DNA of 64,000 bases from JAEUTH01 sp039931675 (GCA_039931675.1 JBDTRM010000173.1:1-64000), one strand, 5' to 3'. Shown: positions 8,204 to 17,543, numbered from the stretch's first letter. Notes: generated from the letters alone by a model not told the origin. Numbers and translations are program-made.

Positions 8204-9478
8204 ATGATAAAAAAAGACACAGTGGTTTTCGATTTGATCCGAAAGGAAAATTCAAGACAGAAAAACGGAATTGAATTAATTGCTTCCGAAAATTTTGTTA
8301 GCAAACAAGTTATGCAGGCACAGGGCAGCGTTCTAACTAATAAATATGCCGAAGGACTTCCCGGTAAGCGTTATTACGGTGGCTGCGAAGTGGTTGATGA
8401 AATTGAAACCATTGCAATTGAACGCGCTAAAACTTTATTCGGTGCAGTGTGGGCTAACGTGCAGCCTCACTCAGGTGCACAGGCTAATGCTGCGGTTATG
8501 CTGGGAGTTATAAAACCCGGTGATAAAATTCTTGGTTTTGATCTTTCGCATGGCGGTCACTTGACACATGGCAGTCCTGTTAATTTTTCAGGCAAATTAT
8601 ACAGCCCTTCTTTTTATGGAGTTGATCGCGAAACGGGAACCATTAATTGGGATGAAGTAGAAAAAATAGCTAAGCGTGAAAATCCCAAACTAATTATTTG
8701 CGGTGCATCTGCCTACTCACGCGATTGGGATTATGTGCGTTTGCGCAAAATCGCTGATAGCGTTGGTGCATTACTTATGGCAGATATTTCACATCCTGCA
8801 GGATTGATTGCTCGCGGCTTACTGAACGATCCTATTCCCCATTGCCATGTTGTTACCACAACTACTCACAAAACATTGCGCGGCCCGCGTGGTGGTATGA
8901 TTATGATGGGAAAAGATTTTGAAAATCCATGGGGATTAAAAACTCCGAAAGGTGAGCCACGCATGATGACTTCAATTATGGATGGTGCAGTATTTCCGGG
9001 CACACAAGGTGGACCACTGGAACATGTGATAGCAGCAAAGGCAATAGCTTATGGCGAAGCGCTCTCCGATGATTATTTGAAATATTGTGTGCAGGTAGTA
9101 AAGAATGCAAAGGCAGCAGCCAAAGCATTTGTTGATCGCGGCTACAAAATTATTTCAGGTGGAACTGATAACCACATGATGTTGATTGATCTTCGCAGTA
9201 AGAACATTACAGGTAAGCAGGCCGAGAATGCATTGGTAAAAGCTGACATCACCGTAAATAAAAACATGGTTCCGTTTGATGATAAATCACCGTTTGTAAC
9301 TTCGGGAATCCGAATCGGTACATCGGCAATGACTACACGGGGCACTAAAGAAAAAGACATGATAAAAATTGTTGAGCTGATTGATAGTATAGTGATGAAT
9401 CATGAAAATGAAACAAAAATTAAAGAAGTGAAGAAGGTGGTGAATACGTTGATGAAAAAGTTTCCGATGCCGTCTTAA
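8204..9478 (+). CDS. glyA: Serine hydroxymethyltransferase
   Basis: From the ATG at 8204 this is a 424-aa, full-length PLP enzyme that interconverts serine and glycine while charging tetrahydrofolate with a one-carbon unit. Visible family segments are NGIELIASENFVS, LTNKYAEGLPGKRYYGG, NVQPHSGAQANAAV and the PLP lysine motif TTTTHKTLRGPRGG. An open frame upstream to 8108 would add 32 residues, but these are encoded by a dispersed inverted repeat and look nothing like the family N-terminus, so the internal ATG is chosen. MIKKDTVVFDLIRKE is the expected beginning. The protein is cytosolic. It stands on the plus strand between the nucleotidyltransferase gene and porQ, with no obvious operon partner. 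Confidence 0.95.
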   Translation: MIKKDTVVFDLIRKENSRQKNGIELIASENFVSKQVMQAQGSVLTNKYAEGLPGKRYYGGCEVVDEIETIAIERAKTLFGAVWANVQPHSGAQANAAVMLGVIKPGDKILGFDLSHGGHLTHGSPVNFSGKLYSPSFYGVDRETGTINWDEVEKIAKRENPKLIICGASAYSRDWDYVRLRKIADSVGALLMADISHPAGLIARGLLNDPIPHCHVVTTTTHKTLRGPRGGMIMMGKDFENPWGLKTPKGEPRMMTSIMDGAVFPGTQGGPLEHVIAAKAIAYGEALSDDYLKYCVQVVKNAKAAAKAFVDRGYKIISGGTDNHMMLIDLRSKNITGKQAENALVKADITVNKNMVPFDDKSPFVTSGIRIGTSAMTTRGTKEKDMIKIVELIDSIVMNHENETKIKEVKKVVNTLMKKFPMPS

Positions 9479-9548
9479 AGGTTTATGGTTTCAGGTTAAT
9501 GACATTGCAAAGAAGGAGGCAGCTTGCTAATGTTTAGAACAATATTCA

Positions 9549-9592
9549 CCTTCGGAAATCCCGATAGCTATCGGGATCAACTTTCCGAAAGT
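9549..9592. repeat. Composite palindrome: family B arms around a family C core
   Basis: A core ATCCCGATAGCTATCGGGAT (9558-9577, perfect 20-base palindrome) is flanked by CTTCGGAAA (9550-9558) on the left and ACTTTCCGAAAGT (9580-9592) on the right. The core recurs at 11299-11318 and the flank type at 17428-17632 and 38742-38773. Confidence 0.8.
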
Positions 9593-9732
9593 TTACTCCA
9601 ATAAAAAAGATCGCACGGAGGCACGGAGAAATTAAAATGGTTTGCGGTTTGAGATATAAATCATGAAAAACAAAAATCAAAATACCAAAAGTCTTTTTCT
9701 GCCGTTGTAGCTAAGTTATTTAATATTGCTCC

Positions 9733-10773
9733 ATGAAAAAAAGTTATATCCTCATTTGCTTTGTAATTTTTATTGCGACAAAATCATTCTCGCAAATTGG
9801 AGGCAGTTATGTTTATGATTTTCTTAACCTGCCTTCAAATGCACGCACTGCAGCGCTTGGCGGCACTGTACTTACTGTTAAGGACCGCGACCTGAGTATG
9901 GCTTTTCAAAATCCTGCTGTGCTTAATAAGGAAATGAATAATCAGCTTTCGCTAAGTTACATTCCATATTTAAGTGATATAAAATATGGTTATGCAGCTT
10001 ACGCACATACTTATGATAAGATAGGCACATTCAGCGGGGGAATACAGTTTGTAAATTATGGAAAGTTTGATGCCGCTGATGAAACAGGTGCCATAACCGG
10101 CAGTTTTAACGCAGCAGATTATTCTTTCAACATTGCTTACGCACATCAGATGGATAGTCTGTTTTCAATTGGCGCAACTTTAAAAACTATTTACTCGCAC
10201 TATGAAGATTATAATTCGTTCGGTATGGCAGTGGATGTAGCTGCAAATTATTTCAATGCGGAGAAACAGGTTTGCATGACTATTATTGCCCGCAATGTGG
10301 GTTACCAGGTTACATCTTACACACCTGATAATCATGAACCATTGCCTATTGAACTGCAATTCGGGATTTCTAAAAAGCTGAGCAAGGCGCCATTTCGATT
10401 TGGTTTAAATGTTACTCATCTTGAAAAGTTTGACATCACTTTTGATAATCCCAATGATGCAACTGAAACCGATCCGCTCACCGGATTGCCGGTGGAAGAA
10501 AAAACAACAACAGCCAATAAAATTTTACGGCACTTCATTCCAAGTCTTGAATTAGTCATTTCAAAGAATTTTATGATACAGGCTGCATATAATTTTCAGC
10601 GTAGAAATGAATTGGCTTACACCACACGTAAATCAACTTCAGGCTTCAGTTTTGGTTTTGGCTTTGGTATTAAGCGTTTCACTTTTAATTACGGACGCGC
10701 TATTTACAACCTTGCCGGAGGCTCGAGTCATTTTACTGTTAATGTTGCTTTAGGAAATGCTGATAAAAAGTAA
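9733..10773 (+). CDS. porQ: Type IX secretion system protein PorQ
   Basis: The 346-aa product starts with a signal peptide (MKKSYILICFVIFIATKSFSQ) followed by GGSYVYDFLNLPSNARTAALGG, which is characteristic of PorQ. The rest is beta-strand rich and ends with GGSSHFTVNVALGNADKK, consistent with an outer-membrane beta-barrel of the FadL/PorV-like class. PorQ works with the attachment part of the T9SS, which exports proteins carrying a C-terminal sorting domain. Three such cargo genes are in this window (38881-44190, 45686-53128, 53626-64000). No other T9SS core gene is adjacent, which is normal since these genes are scattered in Bacteroidota. The family was recognised from the N-terminal motif and length. 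Confidence 0.85.
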   Translation: MKKSYILICFVIFIATKSFSQIGGSYVYDFLNLPSNARTAALGGTVLTVKDRDLSMAFQNPAVLNKEMNNQLSLSYIPYLSDIKYGYAAYAHTYDKIGTFSGGIQFVNYGKFDAADETGAITGSFNAADYSFNIAYAHQMDSLFSIGATLKTIYSHYEDYNSFGMAVDVAANYFNAEKQVCMTIIARNVGYQVTSYTPDNHEPLPIELQFGISKKLSKAPFRFGLNVTHLEKFDITFDNPNDATETDPLTGLPVEEKTTTANKILRHFIPSLELVISKNFMIQAAYNFQRRNELAYTTRKSTSGFSFGFGFGIKRFTFNYGRAIYNLAGGSSHFTVNVALGNADKK

Positions 10774-10806
10774 CCTCGCTTACTGATTCATTTCAAAGAA
10801 TAAAAA

Positions 10807-10837
10807 AAACCGCCAGCTCTAAATGCACTGACGGTTT
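10807..10837 (-). terminator. Rho-independent terminator (minus strand)
   Basis: AAACCGCCAG and CTGACGGTTT form a 10-bp stem with one G-U pair. Read on the minus strand it is followed by TTTTTTTTA, so it ends the TonB receptor-lipoprotein unit; porQ converges from the other side. Confidence 0.8.
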
Positions 10838-10860
10838 AAAAAAAATGAAACTCCTAAATT

Positions 10861-11283
10861 TTAAATCACAGTTAACGTTATCGTTAAGCTGGTAATATTT
10901 CCATCACGATCAGTAATAGTAAAAACCCATCTTTCTGATCCTGCTACGTTGCGTGTAATAATAGTGTAGTCCTTTTCATAGTGGTTTTCTTCGGCAGTAG
11001 TCAGCGTGAAATTATCTTTTGTAGTTGTTGTTGCCGCTCCATCATAAGCATACGAAACATTAAATGTCTTCATATCATCTTCTGTTTTATCTGCAATAAT
11101 TCCTACCAGCAAAGTATCGCTCATTGATACTGTGTCATTAGCTGAAAGGTAACCTGCCGTAGTTTTAAAAACGACTGTAGGTGGCGTGTGCGCATCATTT
11201 TCTTTTTTGCAGCTTGTAAATGCAGTTGCAGTTGCAATCAGTGCAACGCAGATGGTCATTGAGATTTTTGATTTTCTTGTCAT
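10861..11283 (-). CDS. Small lipoprotein next to TonB-dependent receptor
   Basis: This 140-aa protein has a lipoprotein signal: positive MTRKSK, a hydrophobic core and a lipobox ending TSC, with Cys near residue 25 followed by KKEND. The mature part is about 115 aa, beta-strand rich (TVVFKTTAGYLSANDTVSM, WVFTITDRDGNITSLTITLTV), and resembles a single Ig-like fold. It lies 52 bp downstream of the TonB-dependent receptor gene on the same strand and ends at a terminator, so the two are probably one unit. Receptor-associated surface lipoproteins often bind the cargo ligand, but no ligand is indicated here. A family C palindrome occupies the gap. No named family was recognised. Confidence 0.6.
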   Translation of the reverse strand: MTRKSKISMTICVALIATATAFTSCKKENDAHTPPTVVFKTTAGYLSANDTVSMSDTLLVGIIADKTEDDMKTFNVSYAYDGAATTTTKDNFTLTTAEENHYEKDYTIITRNVAGSERWVFTITDRDGNITSLTITLTVI

Positions 11284-11298
11284 GTTGTTTTTGTTTTT

Positions 11299-11318
11299 AT
11301 CCCGATAACTATCGGGAT
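11299..11318. repeat. Family C palindrome, copy 2
   Basis: ATCCCGATAACTATCGGGAT is the same element as the core at 9558-9577 with one central base changed. It lies between the receptor gene and the lipoprotein gene. Confidence 0.8.
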
Positions 11319-11335
11319 TGATTATTGATTATTAT

Positions 11336-13576
11336 TTAAAATGTGAAATGTAAATTCAAACTGATGTTGCGGCCTATGTTATAAATGCCGTAATATTTAA
11401 ACCTTGATAAATGATCGTAATATTTTTTGTCGGCTAAGTTTGTGCAGACTAATGTTGCTGTAAGTTTTTTATCTCCGAAAGAAAAATCACTTCCGACAGC
11501 AGCGTTTATCAATAAATAATCTGCCGTAGCAGTTTCAAATTCTGCCGGATTATTTTGCGGAAATACATAAGTGATACCGCCTTTAATAAACCTTGTTGAC
11601 GATTTATCTTTTTTTGTTGATTCGCATCTTACCTCCGCATTAATTTTGTTGGCCGGAATAAACGGAAGATAAGCACCGTCATCCTGTTTTGCTTCCAGGT
11701 AAGAATAGTCTGCTTTTATATCTAACCATTTTGCAGTTGCAGGATGATAGTCAATGGCTACTTCGCTGCCCTTTAATGTTGAATTGCTTTGAACATAATT
11801 GTAAATGTTGAATCCGACATATTCCTGCCCGGTTGGAGCGAGGTAGATGTAATTTAAAAACCTGTTGTAAAAACCTGTTGCCGAAAATTCAACCTGTTCT
11901 TTTAACTCATAAGTAAAACCAATTTCCGAACAAGTGTTCTGCTCTGCTTTCAAACCGGGATTTCCAACCTCCCATCTTGATGTTCCTTCATGAAGGCCGT
12001 TGCTGCTCAGTTCGGCAAGATTGCCCGAACGGTAGCCTGTGCTAAAGTTTCCTTTTATATTCAGATTTTCAAAAGGATTATATGCAAATCCTACGCTGCC
12101 ATTAAGTGCATTCAGATTTTTACTGAAAGGTTGTATTTCACTTCCGGGTCCGTTAATGGTGCCTGTTTCGTAAGTATCAATTTGCCTGTTGTCATATCGC
12201 AACCCAGCTTCTAAAACAAGTCTATTAAAATGATGCTTATAGAATGAAAATGCTGCTCCTTCAAATGTGAGCGCATCAGGAATGATTGTTCGCGCTCCAT
12301 AATTTTTATTGGTTTGTACCATCAACGATATACCATTGGTCCACTCACCGTTTAAACCGATTGGAGTTGTTGCCTGCACTAACAGCGAACCTGTGGTGAG
12401 AAGCATATCTAAACTGATTTGATTACCGCCTTCCTGTTCCTGGCGGTGGTTAACAACCAGGCCTCCGTTTAATTTTATTTTAGTTTTGTTTTTATAAAAA
12501 GAGTTTTCGCTGCTTAATACAATAAATGATACGATGTGATGTGGTCCGTCAAAAGTGCGGCTGATGCGTTCGTCAACAGTTTTGCGATTAGTGCTGTCAA
12601 ATACAAAACCAAACTGGCTGAAAGAAAAATAAGCGCTGTTAATACTTGACCATTTACTGCGATTAAACCCAATAGATGCTTTTGCACTATAATCAGCAAA
12701 TCGTGAATTAAGCACTCTTGTATTACCGCTGCTGCTGTAATCTGCATTGCTTTCTAAACCTGCGCGTACACGCCACCAACATTTTTCAGTTGTTTTTTTG
12801 ATGCCGTAATCAGTACCAATACCAAGCGTATTACTAAGCAACTTTAAACTTACATCTTGCTTTAAAGTATTAAGCGGTGCAGGCTTTTCATCTATTACAT
12901 TAAGCACACCGCCCATTGCATCAGAGCCGTACATTAATGTTGCAGGACCTTTTATTATTTCAATACGATCAATTCCGATATCACTCAATCCAAGCCCATG
13001 TTCATCCTGCCATTGCTGATTATCAAATCGTAATCCCATTACATTCACCTGCACACGGTTGCCATATAAACCACGTATAACAGGTTTCGAAATTCCAACC
13101 CCTGTGGTCAATTGGCTTACACCAGGAAGTTTGGCAACAGCATCGCTTACGCTGAATGCACCATTTTCTTTTAACTGCGAAATTGTGATTACATCTACAG
13201 TATAAGGAATTTCTTTAGGTGAGTTGCTTTGCGTTCCTATAACTTTAACCTCCTTCAACTCCATTTGCGATGGATGCATTTTTATATCGAATTCATTTTT
13301 GCCTTCTTTAAGATTTACGGTTGTAAAACCTGTCTCGTAACCAATGCGTGTAAACTGTATGAGTAAATTACCCTTGTGAAGCCTGTCAATGCTATAGGTT
13401 CCATTGGCATTGCTGTTAACCGCAATTTTTAGTTCAGGTACATATACGGTTACAGTTACCAATGGCAAATTACTTTCAGCATCAGTTACCTTTCCTGATA
13501 ACGAAACCTGGCCAACAGCAATTGCAGGTAAAATCAATAAAATAATTATCCTTAATATTTTAATCAATTCATTCAT
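11336..13576 (-). CDS. TonB-dependent outer-membrane receptor
   Basis: The 746-aa protein has a signal peptide (ILLILPAIAVGQ), a CarboxypepD_reg-like domain (about 24-105, with VSLSGKVTDAESNLPLVTV), a plug (about 120-230; SVSDAVAKLPGV, KPVIRGLYGNRVQV, RIEIIKGPATLMYGSDAMGG) and a C-terminal barrel ending in an aromatic residue (NISLNLHFTF), as expected for outer-membrane insertion. Such receptors import metal chelates, cobamides or oligosaccharides with TonB-ExbBD energy. The plug sequence QQWQDEHGLGL is a subtype feature, but the substrate was not determined. A lipoprotein follows downstream and a small membrane-anchored protein ending PPPEV precedes it 150 bp upstream, in an arrangement often seen with metal-type receptors. 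No Fur or Zur box was identified. Confidence 0.85.
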   Translation of the reverse strand: MNELIKILRIIILLILPAIAVGQVSLSGKVTDAESNLPLVTVTVYVPELKIAVNSNANGTYSIDRLHKGNLLIQFTRIGYETGFTTVNLKEGKNEFDIKMHPSQMELKEVKVIGTQSNSPKEIPYTVDVITISQLKENGAFSVSDAVAKLPGVSQLTTGVGISKPVIRGLYGNRVQVNVMGLRFDNQQWQDEHGLGLSDIGIDRIEIIKGPATLMYGSDAMGGVLNVIDEKPAPLNTLKQDVSLKLLSNTLGIGTDYGIKKTTEKCWWRVRAGLESNADYSSSGNTRVLNSRFADYSAKASIGFNRSKWSSINSAYFSFSQFGFVFDSTNRKTVDERISRTFDGPHHIVSFIVLSSENSFYKNKTKIKLNGGLVVNHRQEQEGGNQISLDMLLTTGSLLVQATTPIGLNGEWTNGISLMVQTNKNYGARTIIPDALTFEGAAFSFYKHHFNRLVLEAGLRYDNRQIDTYETGTINGPGSEIQPFSKNLNALNGSVGFAYNPFENLNIKGNFSTGYRSGNLAELSSNGLHEGTSRWEVGNPGLKAEQNTCSEIGFTYELKEQVEFSATGFYNRFLNYIYLAPTGQEYVGFNIYNYVQSNSTLKGSEVAIDYHPATAKWLDIKADYSYLEAKQDDGAYLPFIPANKINAEVRCESTKKDKSSTRFIKGGITYVFPQNNPAEFETATADYLLINAAVGSDFSFGDKKLTATLVCTNLADKKYYDHLSRFKYYGIYNIGRNISLNLHFTF

Positions 13577-13728
13577 CTGAAACAGACTTTAAGTCACAAC
13601 AGCATTATAAAAATTGCTTTGGATCACTTAGTTAATATTACTTCAACAATAAAAATCAACTTGCGTGATAAACAATAGAATCTTTATCTCATTGAAAAGA
13701 AAAAGAAATGGCCATAAAAAAAATGATT

Positions 13729-14271
13729 TTAAACTTCGGGAGGCGGGTTGGATTTACTTAGAAAAACACTTTCATGCCGCGGTAATTTTAAATCACAGTA
13801 GGTAAAAGAAAAACAGGCGATTTTATTTTTTACGGATAAGCGATCTGTGGTTATATAATCGTATTGAAATATTTTAAGCCAGCTAAATGTGTTCTTTTGT
13901 GAGTGGTTTGTATCTCCAAAATTTATCTTTTGCTGATCTTCAAACTGAACCATCAATTGAGTTTCTGCATTATCTGCAACGCAATAAAAGTAAATGCGAT
14001 TGCCTTTAACTTCTTCTTTTACCACATCATACCGGCAGCCGAGATAAGTAAATTCATCCTTATCATCGGTATATGCAAAGTGTTTATCGTTTACTTTTCC
14101 ATTGGCATATTCAAATGATAAAATAACGGTTTGGTTTTTTGCAGATCCATTTTCAATCAATTCATGCATCCGGGCCTTCATGCTTTTTTGTATAGAAACA
14201 AAAACAACATAAAACCCGCCCATGTTATAAAGCAGAAGTGCAAGAAGCGATATGGTGACTAATTTTTTCAA
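13729..14271 (-). CDS. Membrane-anchored protein of unknown function ending PPPEV
   Basis: This 180-aa product has one N-terminal hydrophobic segment (about 3-26, LVTISLLALLLYNMGGFYVVFV) and a soluble, strand-rich remainder with FSFTYCDLKLPRHES near the end and a terminal NPPPEV. No enzyme motif is visible and the family was not recognised. It sits 152 bp upstream of the TonB-dependent receptor on the same strand and 55 bp downstream of a barrel-protein gene. Small proteins ending in a proline run are known beside Bacteroidota TonB receptors (the HYC_CC_PP type), but this one is longer and lacks the full signature, so the link is only suggestive. It could be inner-membrane anchored or a secreted protein with an uncleaved signal. 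Confidence 0.55.
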   Translation of the reverse strand: MKKLVTISLLALLLYNMGGFYVVFVSIQKSMKARMHELIENGSAKNQTVILSFEYANGKVNDKHFAYTDDKDEFTYLGCRYDVVKEEVKGNRIYFYCVADNAETQLMVQFEDQQKINFGDTNHSQKNTFSWLKIFQYDYITTDRLSVKNKIACFSFTYCDLKLPRHESVFLSKSNPPPEV

Positions 14272-14326
14272 TTGAAATAATATCCAATATTAAAAATAAA
14301 AACCGGAGTTACAATGTTAATTCAGC

Positions 14327-15079
14327 CTAATTAACTTTTTGGTGATAAGGCACAATCAGTGAAAGTCCGATATTGAAAGAAGCCGCATAGGCAATACGTT
14401 GTGCCGCCATGTAATCTTTTTCAGGGCTTTCGCCTCCAAAGCCTGTTAATAATGATAATTGAAAGCCGGTGCGTAAAACAACACGGTCAAAATATATTTT
14501 TTGCGAACCCCACTCCATTCCTATTAAAAATTTCGAACCATCTGATTCAAATACTTGACGGGTAAGCGTGCTATAATCATCCTTTTTTAAATTCCACACT
14601 GTGTATTTAACCAATGAAAAATTCCAGGCAAAATAGTTGCCCAAAGGCGCTAATGCTCCCTTACTTTCTGTTTTAAATAATTTTATCTGAATGCCCGGAG
14701 CGCGCGAAAGAACACACTGAAACTTTTGATCTTCAGTGGGTGTTGGCCTCATGGCAATGTCTTCACTTTCGTTGAGATATTCATTTTGAGTTCCCACATT
14801 TATAAAATCATAATGTAGTCCAATAGCAACTCTTCGCGAGGCAACATATTCCACTTCAATCGTCTTGCGAAAGTTGAATGAAATAAAGCTTTGCTTCATG
14901 TTGGCATTGTAATTAAAAAGGGCAGGTGCAACACTTACATAGCCGCCCACTAAAAAACGTTGCCCCATATAGCCGGGTGCCTGTGCATTTAATTGATGCG
15001 CAGTAAAAAGTAATACAACAGTAGCTATTACTGTTTTACTTTTTCTTAGGTGATTTTTTAATTTGGTGTAGTGTGTCAT
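14327..15079 (-). CDS. Outer-membrane beta-barrel-like protein overlapping the M48 gene
   Basis: From the ATG at 15079 the protein is 250 aa. A signal peptide (KSKTVIATVVLLFTAHQLNAQ) is followed by strands such as RFLVGGYVSVAPALFNYN and RVAIGLHYDFINVG, typical of small outer-membrane barrels. A start at 15103 would lengthen the overlap with the upstream protease gene to 68 bases; with 15079 the overlap is still 44 bases, in a different frame. The overlap means the two genes are almost surely co-transcribed and perhaps translationally coupled. The family is not named: it has general barrel character only. The first 20 residues encoded inside the M48 stop region (KLKNHLRKSK) are hydrophilic, as a signal n-region should be, but unusually long. 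Confidence 0.6.
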   Translation of the reverse strand: MTHYTKLKNHLRKSKTVIATVVLLFTAHQLNAQAPGYMGQRFLVGGYVSVAPALFNYNANMKQSFISFNFRKTIEVEYVASRRVAIGLHYDFINVGTQNEYLNESEDIAMRPTPTEDQKFQCVLSRAPGIQIKLFKTESKGALAPLGNYFAWNFSLVKYTVWNLKKDDYSTLTRQVFESDGSKFLIGMEWGSQKIYFDRVVLRTGFQLSLLTGFGGESPEKDYMAAQRIAYAASFNIGLSLIVPYHQKVN

Positions 15080-17327
15080 ATATGTTTGATTGAAGTACAT
15101 CATTAGTTGAATTTTTTTTCATTATACGGTAATTGGTCATTGCTACTTTACCTTTTTCCAAATCAAAAACAACTGCATAATGCAGTGTTTCATATTGAGG
15201 CTTGGCTAAAAGGTAAGCATAAACAGGAATAAAAGGCCAGGTATAAATCATGAGGATTATATAGACATAATTAAAATATTTTTTTTCGCGCAGGTTAATT
15301 ACCCCGCCCCAGTAAAAATATTTGGTATCATATTTTTTGATCAGGTCATTAAGACGCAGGCGATCGGTTATGGAAATTTCCTGGTCAATATCGGCAAAGC
15401 GTTTATCAATCCAGTCATTCAAAAAAGCAATGTCATTAAACCGTTCTGCATCATTTTGATTTAATTTATGCTGGCTGAGAATTTCCATTTTAAGGTCAAG
15501 TAATGCGGCATCTTTAATAAGCATATCTGTGTAGTCCAATTCAGAGGCTTCAGAAGCGAGGTATTTTATTTTTTGTCTTTTGCGTTCATCAGCTTTAAGA
15601 AAGTTAGGAGTAACTACAACCACTTTTTGTGCACTCAATGAATAGCCGTTTTTTGTAATCTCCCTGTTCCTTTTGCTTCGTGCAGCCGATTCTTTCTTTA
15701 CCCGTTCCTTACGTTGCGCATCTGTTTCAGCATCCTTTTTCTTTTGCTTATCCTCGTTGTCTTGCACAAACTTATCATAGAGCTGAGTAAACTTTTCGTC
15801 TTTAAAATTTCTTACAAAAGCATATTTAAAGTAATCGGTTTCTGTTGTATCAAGTGCAATTTTTTCTTCCGTTTTCTGACTTTTAATCTTGTCGAGCTTG
15901 CTCATCTTTTCGTCTTTCTTCACAGTGTCTTTTGCAGCAAGCGATTGTGCGGCCTTTATATAAGCCGAGCGCGGCTCTTTCCTGAACATGTCTTTATTGA
16001 AATCATCATCCATAATAAGTTGTTTCAACAAACTCTCATTAATGGTTTTTAAATCTGCATCACTGTCGTGTTTTAAGCTCAGGTTATAATTGTAAGACAA
16101 TGCCAGTACATTTAATTCCTGCGATTTCATTTGGTCTATCAGGTTATATAAACGGAATTGCTCTCCCTGTATGTTATCAGGCTTTTCAGTTGCCTTGCTT
16201 TTATCATCATTATTAGCATACTTACTGATGGAATAAAGCGAGCGCGAAATTGTTTTTTGCAGGTAATAATTATCAGGATAATCTTTCAGCAATAAATACG
16301 AAACATAAATAGCAGGTTCAAATTCGTTATCGAGATAATGTTCGCTCACTAATTCAAAGCGTGAAATAGCACGAATATTTGTAAACTCATCTTTAGAAAC
16401 TATAAAATCTTTTTTTGTTTTTTTCCCTGCGTTGGCTGCTAATTTATCTTTGATCAACCCGCGTCTTTTTTCAATGCTTGGATGTGTACTGGTTTCATCA
16501 TCCTCTTCGGGTGCCTTGATGGGATTTATTTTTTCTGAAAAATAAGATTCAGGAAATTTATAAAATTCAGTTTCAAAAAAAGACTTTTTAAATTCCACAT
16601 CATCAAAAGGCAAATAACTGTACTGGAGTATATCAAATACACGGTCAAGATTATCAGTATTGTAATCAGTTTTCAGGAAACGCTCCATCCCTTTGGTATC
16701 AGCTTCGGTTTCATGCTCTTTTGAAAATTTACTTTTCGAAATTATTTTTTGATCGAATGACTGGTTACGGTAAACGCCTTTGCCTCTCTCTATCTCACGA
16801 TTTTCAACATAAGCATTTATGTTGTGATTGTTTTCAAAATGTACAATCTCATGCGATAAAATAAAAGCTAATTGCGCTTCAGTTTCTAACTGTGCAATTA
16901 GTCCGGTGGTGATGTAGATGATTCCATTTTGAGTAGTGAATGCATTCACTGAAGTTGATTTGGCAGCATAGCAGCGCACCTTGGAGCGCAAAGTTGGATT
17001 GTCTTTAAGCAAAACGTCCATCACCTTGTTGCAATAAACAGTTACAGGATCATTGAACAGAATCTTACCGCTTGCCAGCAAATAGTCATTGCTGAAATTA
17101 CTCGAAAGCAAAAACTCTGTTTTGTTCTTCGCAATACGTGCTTTCTCTTCCTTGCTGATGGTTTGCTTATCAGCCTCAAATTTTTCTGACGACAGTTGCA
17201 GAAAATCTTTTGGTATCGGGTTAACCGATTTTAATGGCTGATAATCATTCTTGAAATCCTGTGCAGTTATTTTGCAAAAACTTAATAAGCACAGCAGTAA
17301 TACTGCGTTTCGAAATTGTTTTCTCAT
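15036..17327 (-). CDS. M48-family zinc metalloprotease, exported
   Basis: From the ATG at 17327 the protein is 763 aa. The in-frame start at 17366 would put 13 residues before the signal peptide MRKQFRNAVLLLCLLSFCKITAQ and is rejected. The catalytic site HEIVHFENNH (HExxH) follows a typical M48 approach (VNAFTTQNGIIYITTGLIAQLETEAQLAFILSHE, split), and a downstream EADTKGMERFL supplies the third zinc ligand. The middle is helical, TPR-like, with a Lys/Glu-rich segment (KQKKKDAETDAQRKERVKK). Near the C-terminus there is one hydrophobic helix (FNYVYIILMIYTWPFIPVYAYLLA). M48 enzymes of this kind act in envelope quality control (BepA/LoiP class), so a periplasmic role in barrel maturation is a reasonable inference. 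It overlaps the following barrel gene. Confidence 0.8.
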   Translation of the reverse strand: MRKQFRNAVLLLCLLSFCKITAQDFKNDYQPLKSVNPIPKDFLQLSSEKFEADKQTISKEEKARIAKNKTEFLLSSNFSNDYLLASGKILFNDPVTVYCNKVMDVLLKDNPTLRSKVRCYAAKSTSVNAFTTQNGIIYITTGLIAQLETEAQLAFILSHEIVHFENNHNINAYVENREIERGKGVYRNQSFDQKIISKSKFSKEHETEADTKGMERFLKTDYNTDNLDRVFDILQYSYLPFDDVEFKKSFFETEFYKFPESYFSEKINPIKAPEEDDETSTHPSIEKRRGLIKDKLAANAGKKTKKDFIVSKDEFTNIRAISRFELVSEHYLDNEFEPAIYVSYLLLKDYPDNYYLQKTISRSLYSISKYANNDDKSKATEKPDNIQGEQFRLYNLIDQMKSQELNVLALSYNYNLSLKHDSDADLKTINESLLKQLIMDDDFNKDMFRKEPRSAYIKAAQSLAAKDTVKKDEKMSKLDKIKSQKTEEKIALDTTETDYFKYAFVRNFKDEKFTQLYDKFVQDNEDKQKKKDAETDAQRKERVKKESAARSKRNREITKNGYSLSAQKVVVVTPNFLKADERKRQKIKYLASEASELDYTDMLIKDAALLDLKMEILSQHKLNQNDAERFNDIAFLNDWIDKRFADIDQEISITDRLRLNDLIKKYDTKYFYWGGVINLREKKYFNYVYIILMIYTWPFIPVYAYLLAKPQYETLHYAVVFDLEKGKVAMTNYRIMKKNSTNDVLQSNIYDTLHQIKKSPKKK

Positions 17328-17427
17328 GATTTTAAAAGCTTTGTTAGCGGGTAATAATGGGTGCAATATAAATTTATTTTTAAGAAAGGAACGAATAGGA
17401 ACAAAACCTACAAGGATTGTCCATTGA

Positions 17428-17460
17428 ACTTTCGGAAAGTTGAAGGAACTTTCCGAAAGT
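17428..17460. repeat. Family B inverted repeat, copy 1
   Basis: ACTTTCGGAAAGT (17428-17440) and ACTTTCCGAAAGT (17448-17460) are exact reverse complements separated by 7 bases. Confidence 0.85.
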
Positions 17461-17530
17461 CATTGCAGGTGTAAATAAAATTGTTTTTTTGAGGATGTTT
17501 GCATTTTAGAGAATGTTACCGTTCTTCTTT

Positions 17531-17543
17531 ACTTTCGGAAAGA
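17531..17543. repeat. Family B single arm
   Basis: ACTTTCGGAAAGA matches the family B arm except for its last base; no partner lies nearby. Confidence 0.7.

Noticed and set aside
9721..9728. TAATATTG as a porQ promoter box
   Set aside because: It is only four bases from the porQ start and has a mismatch in the TTTG part.
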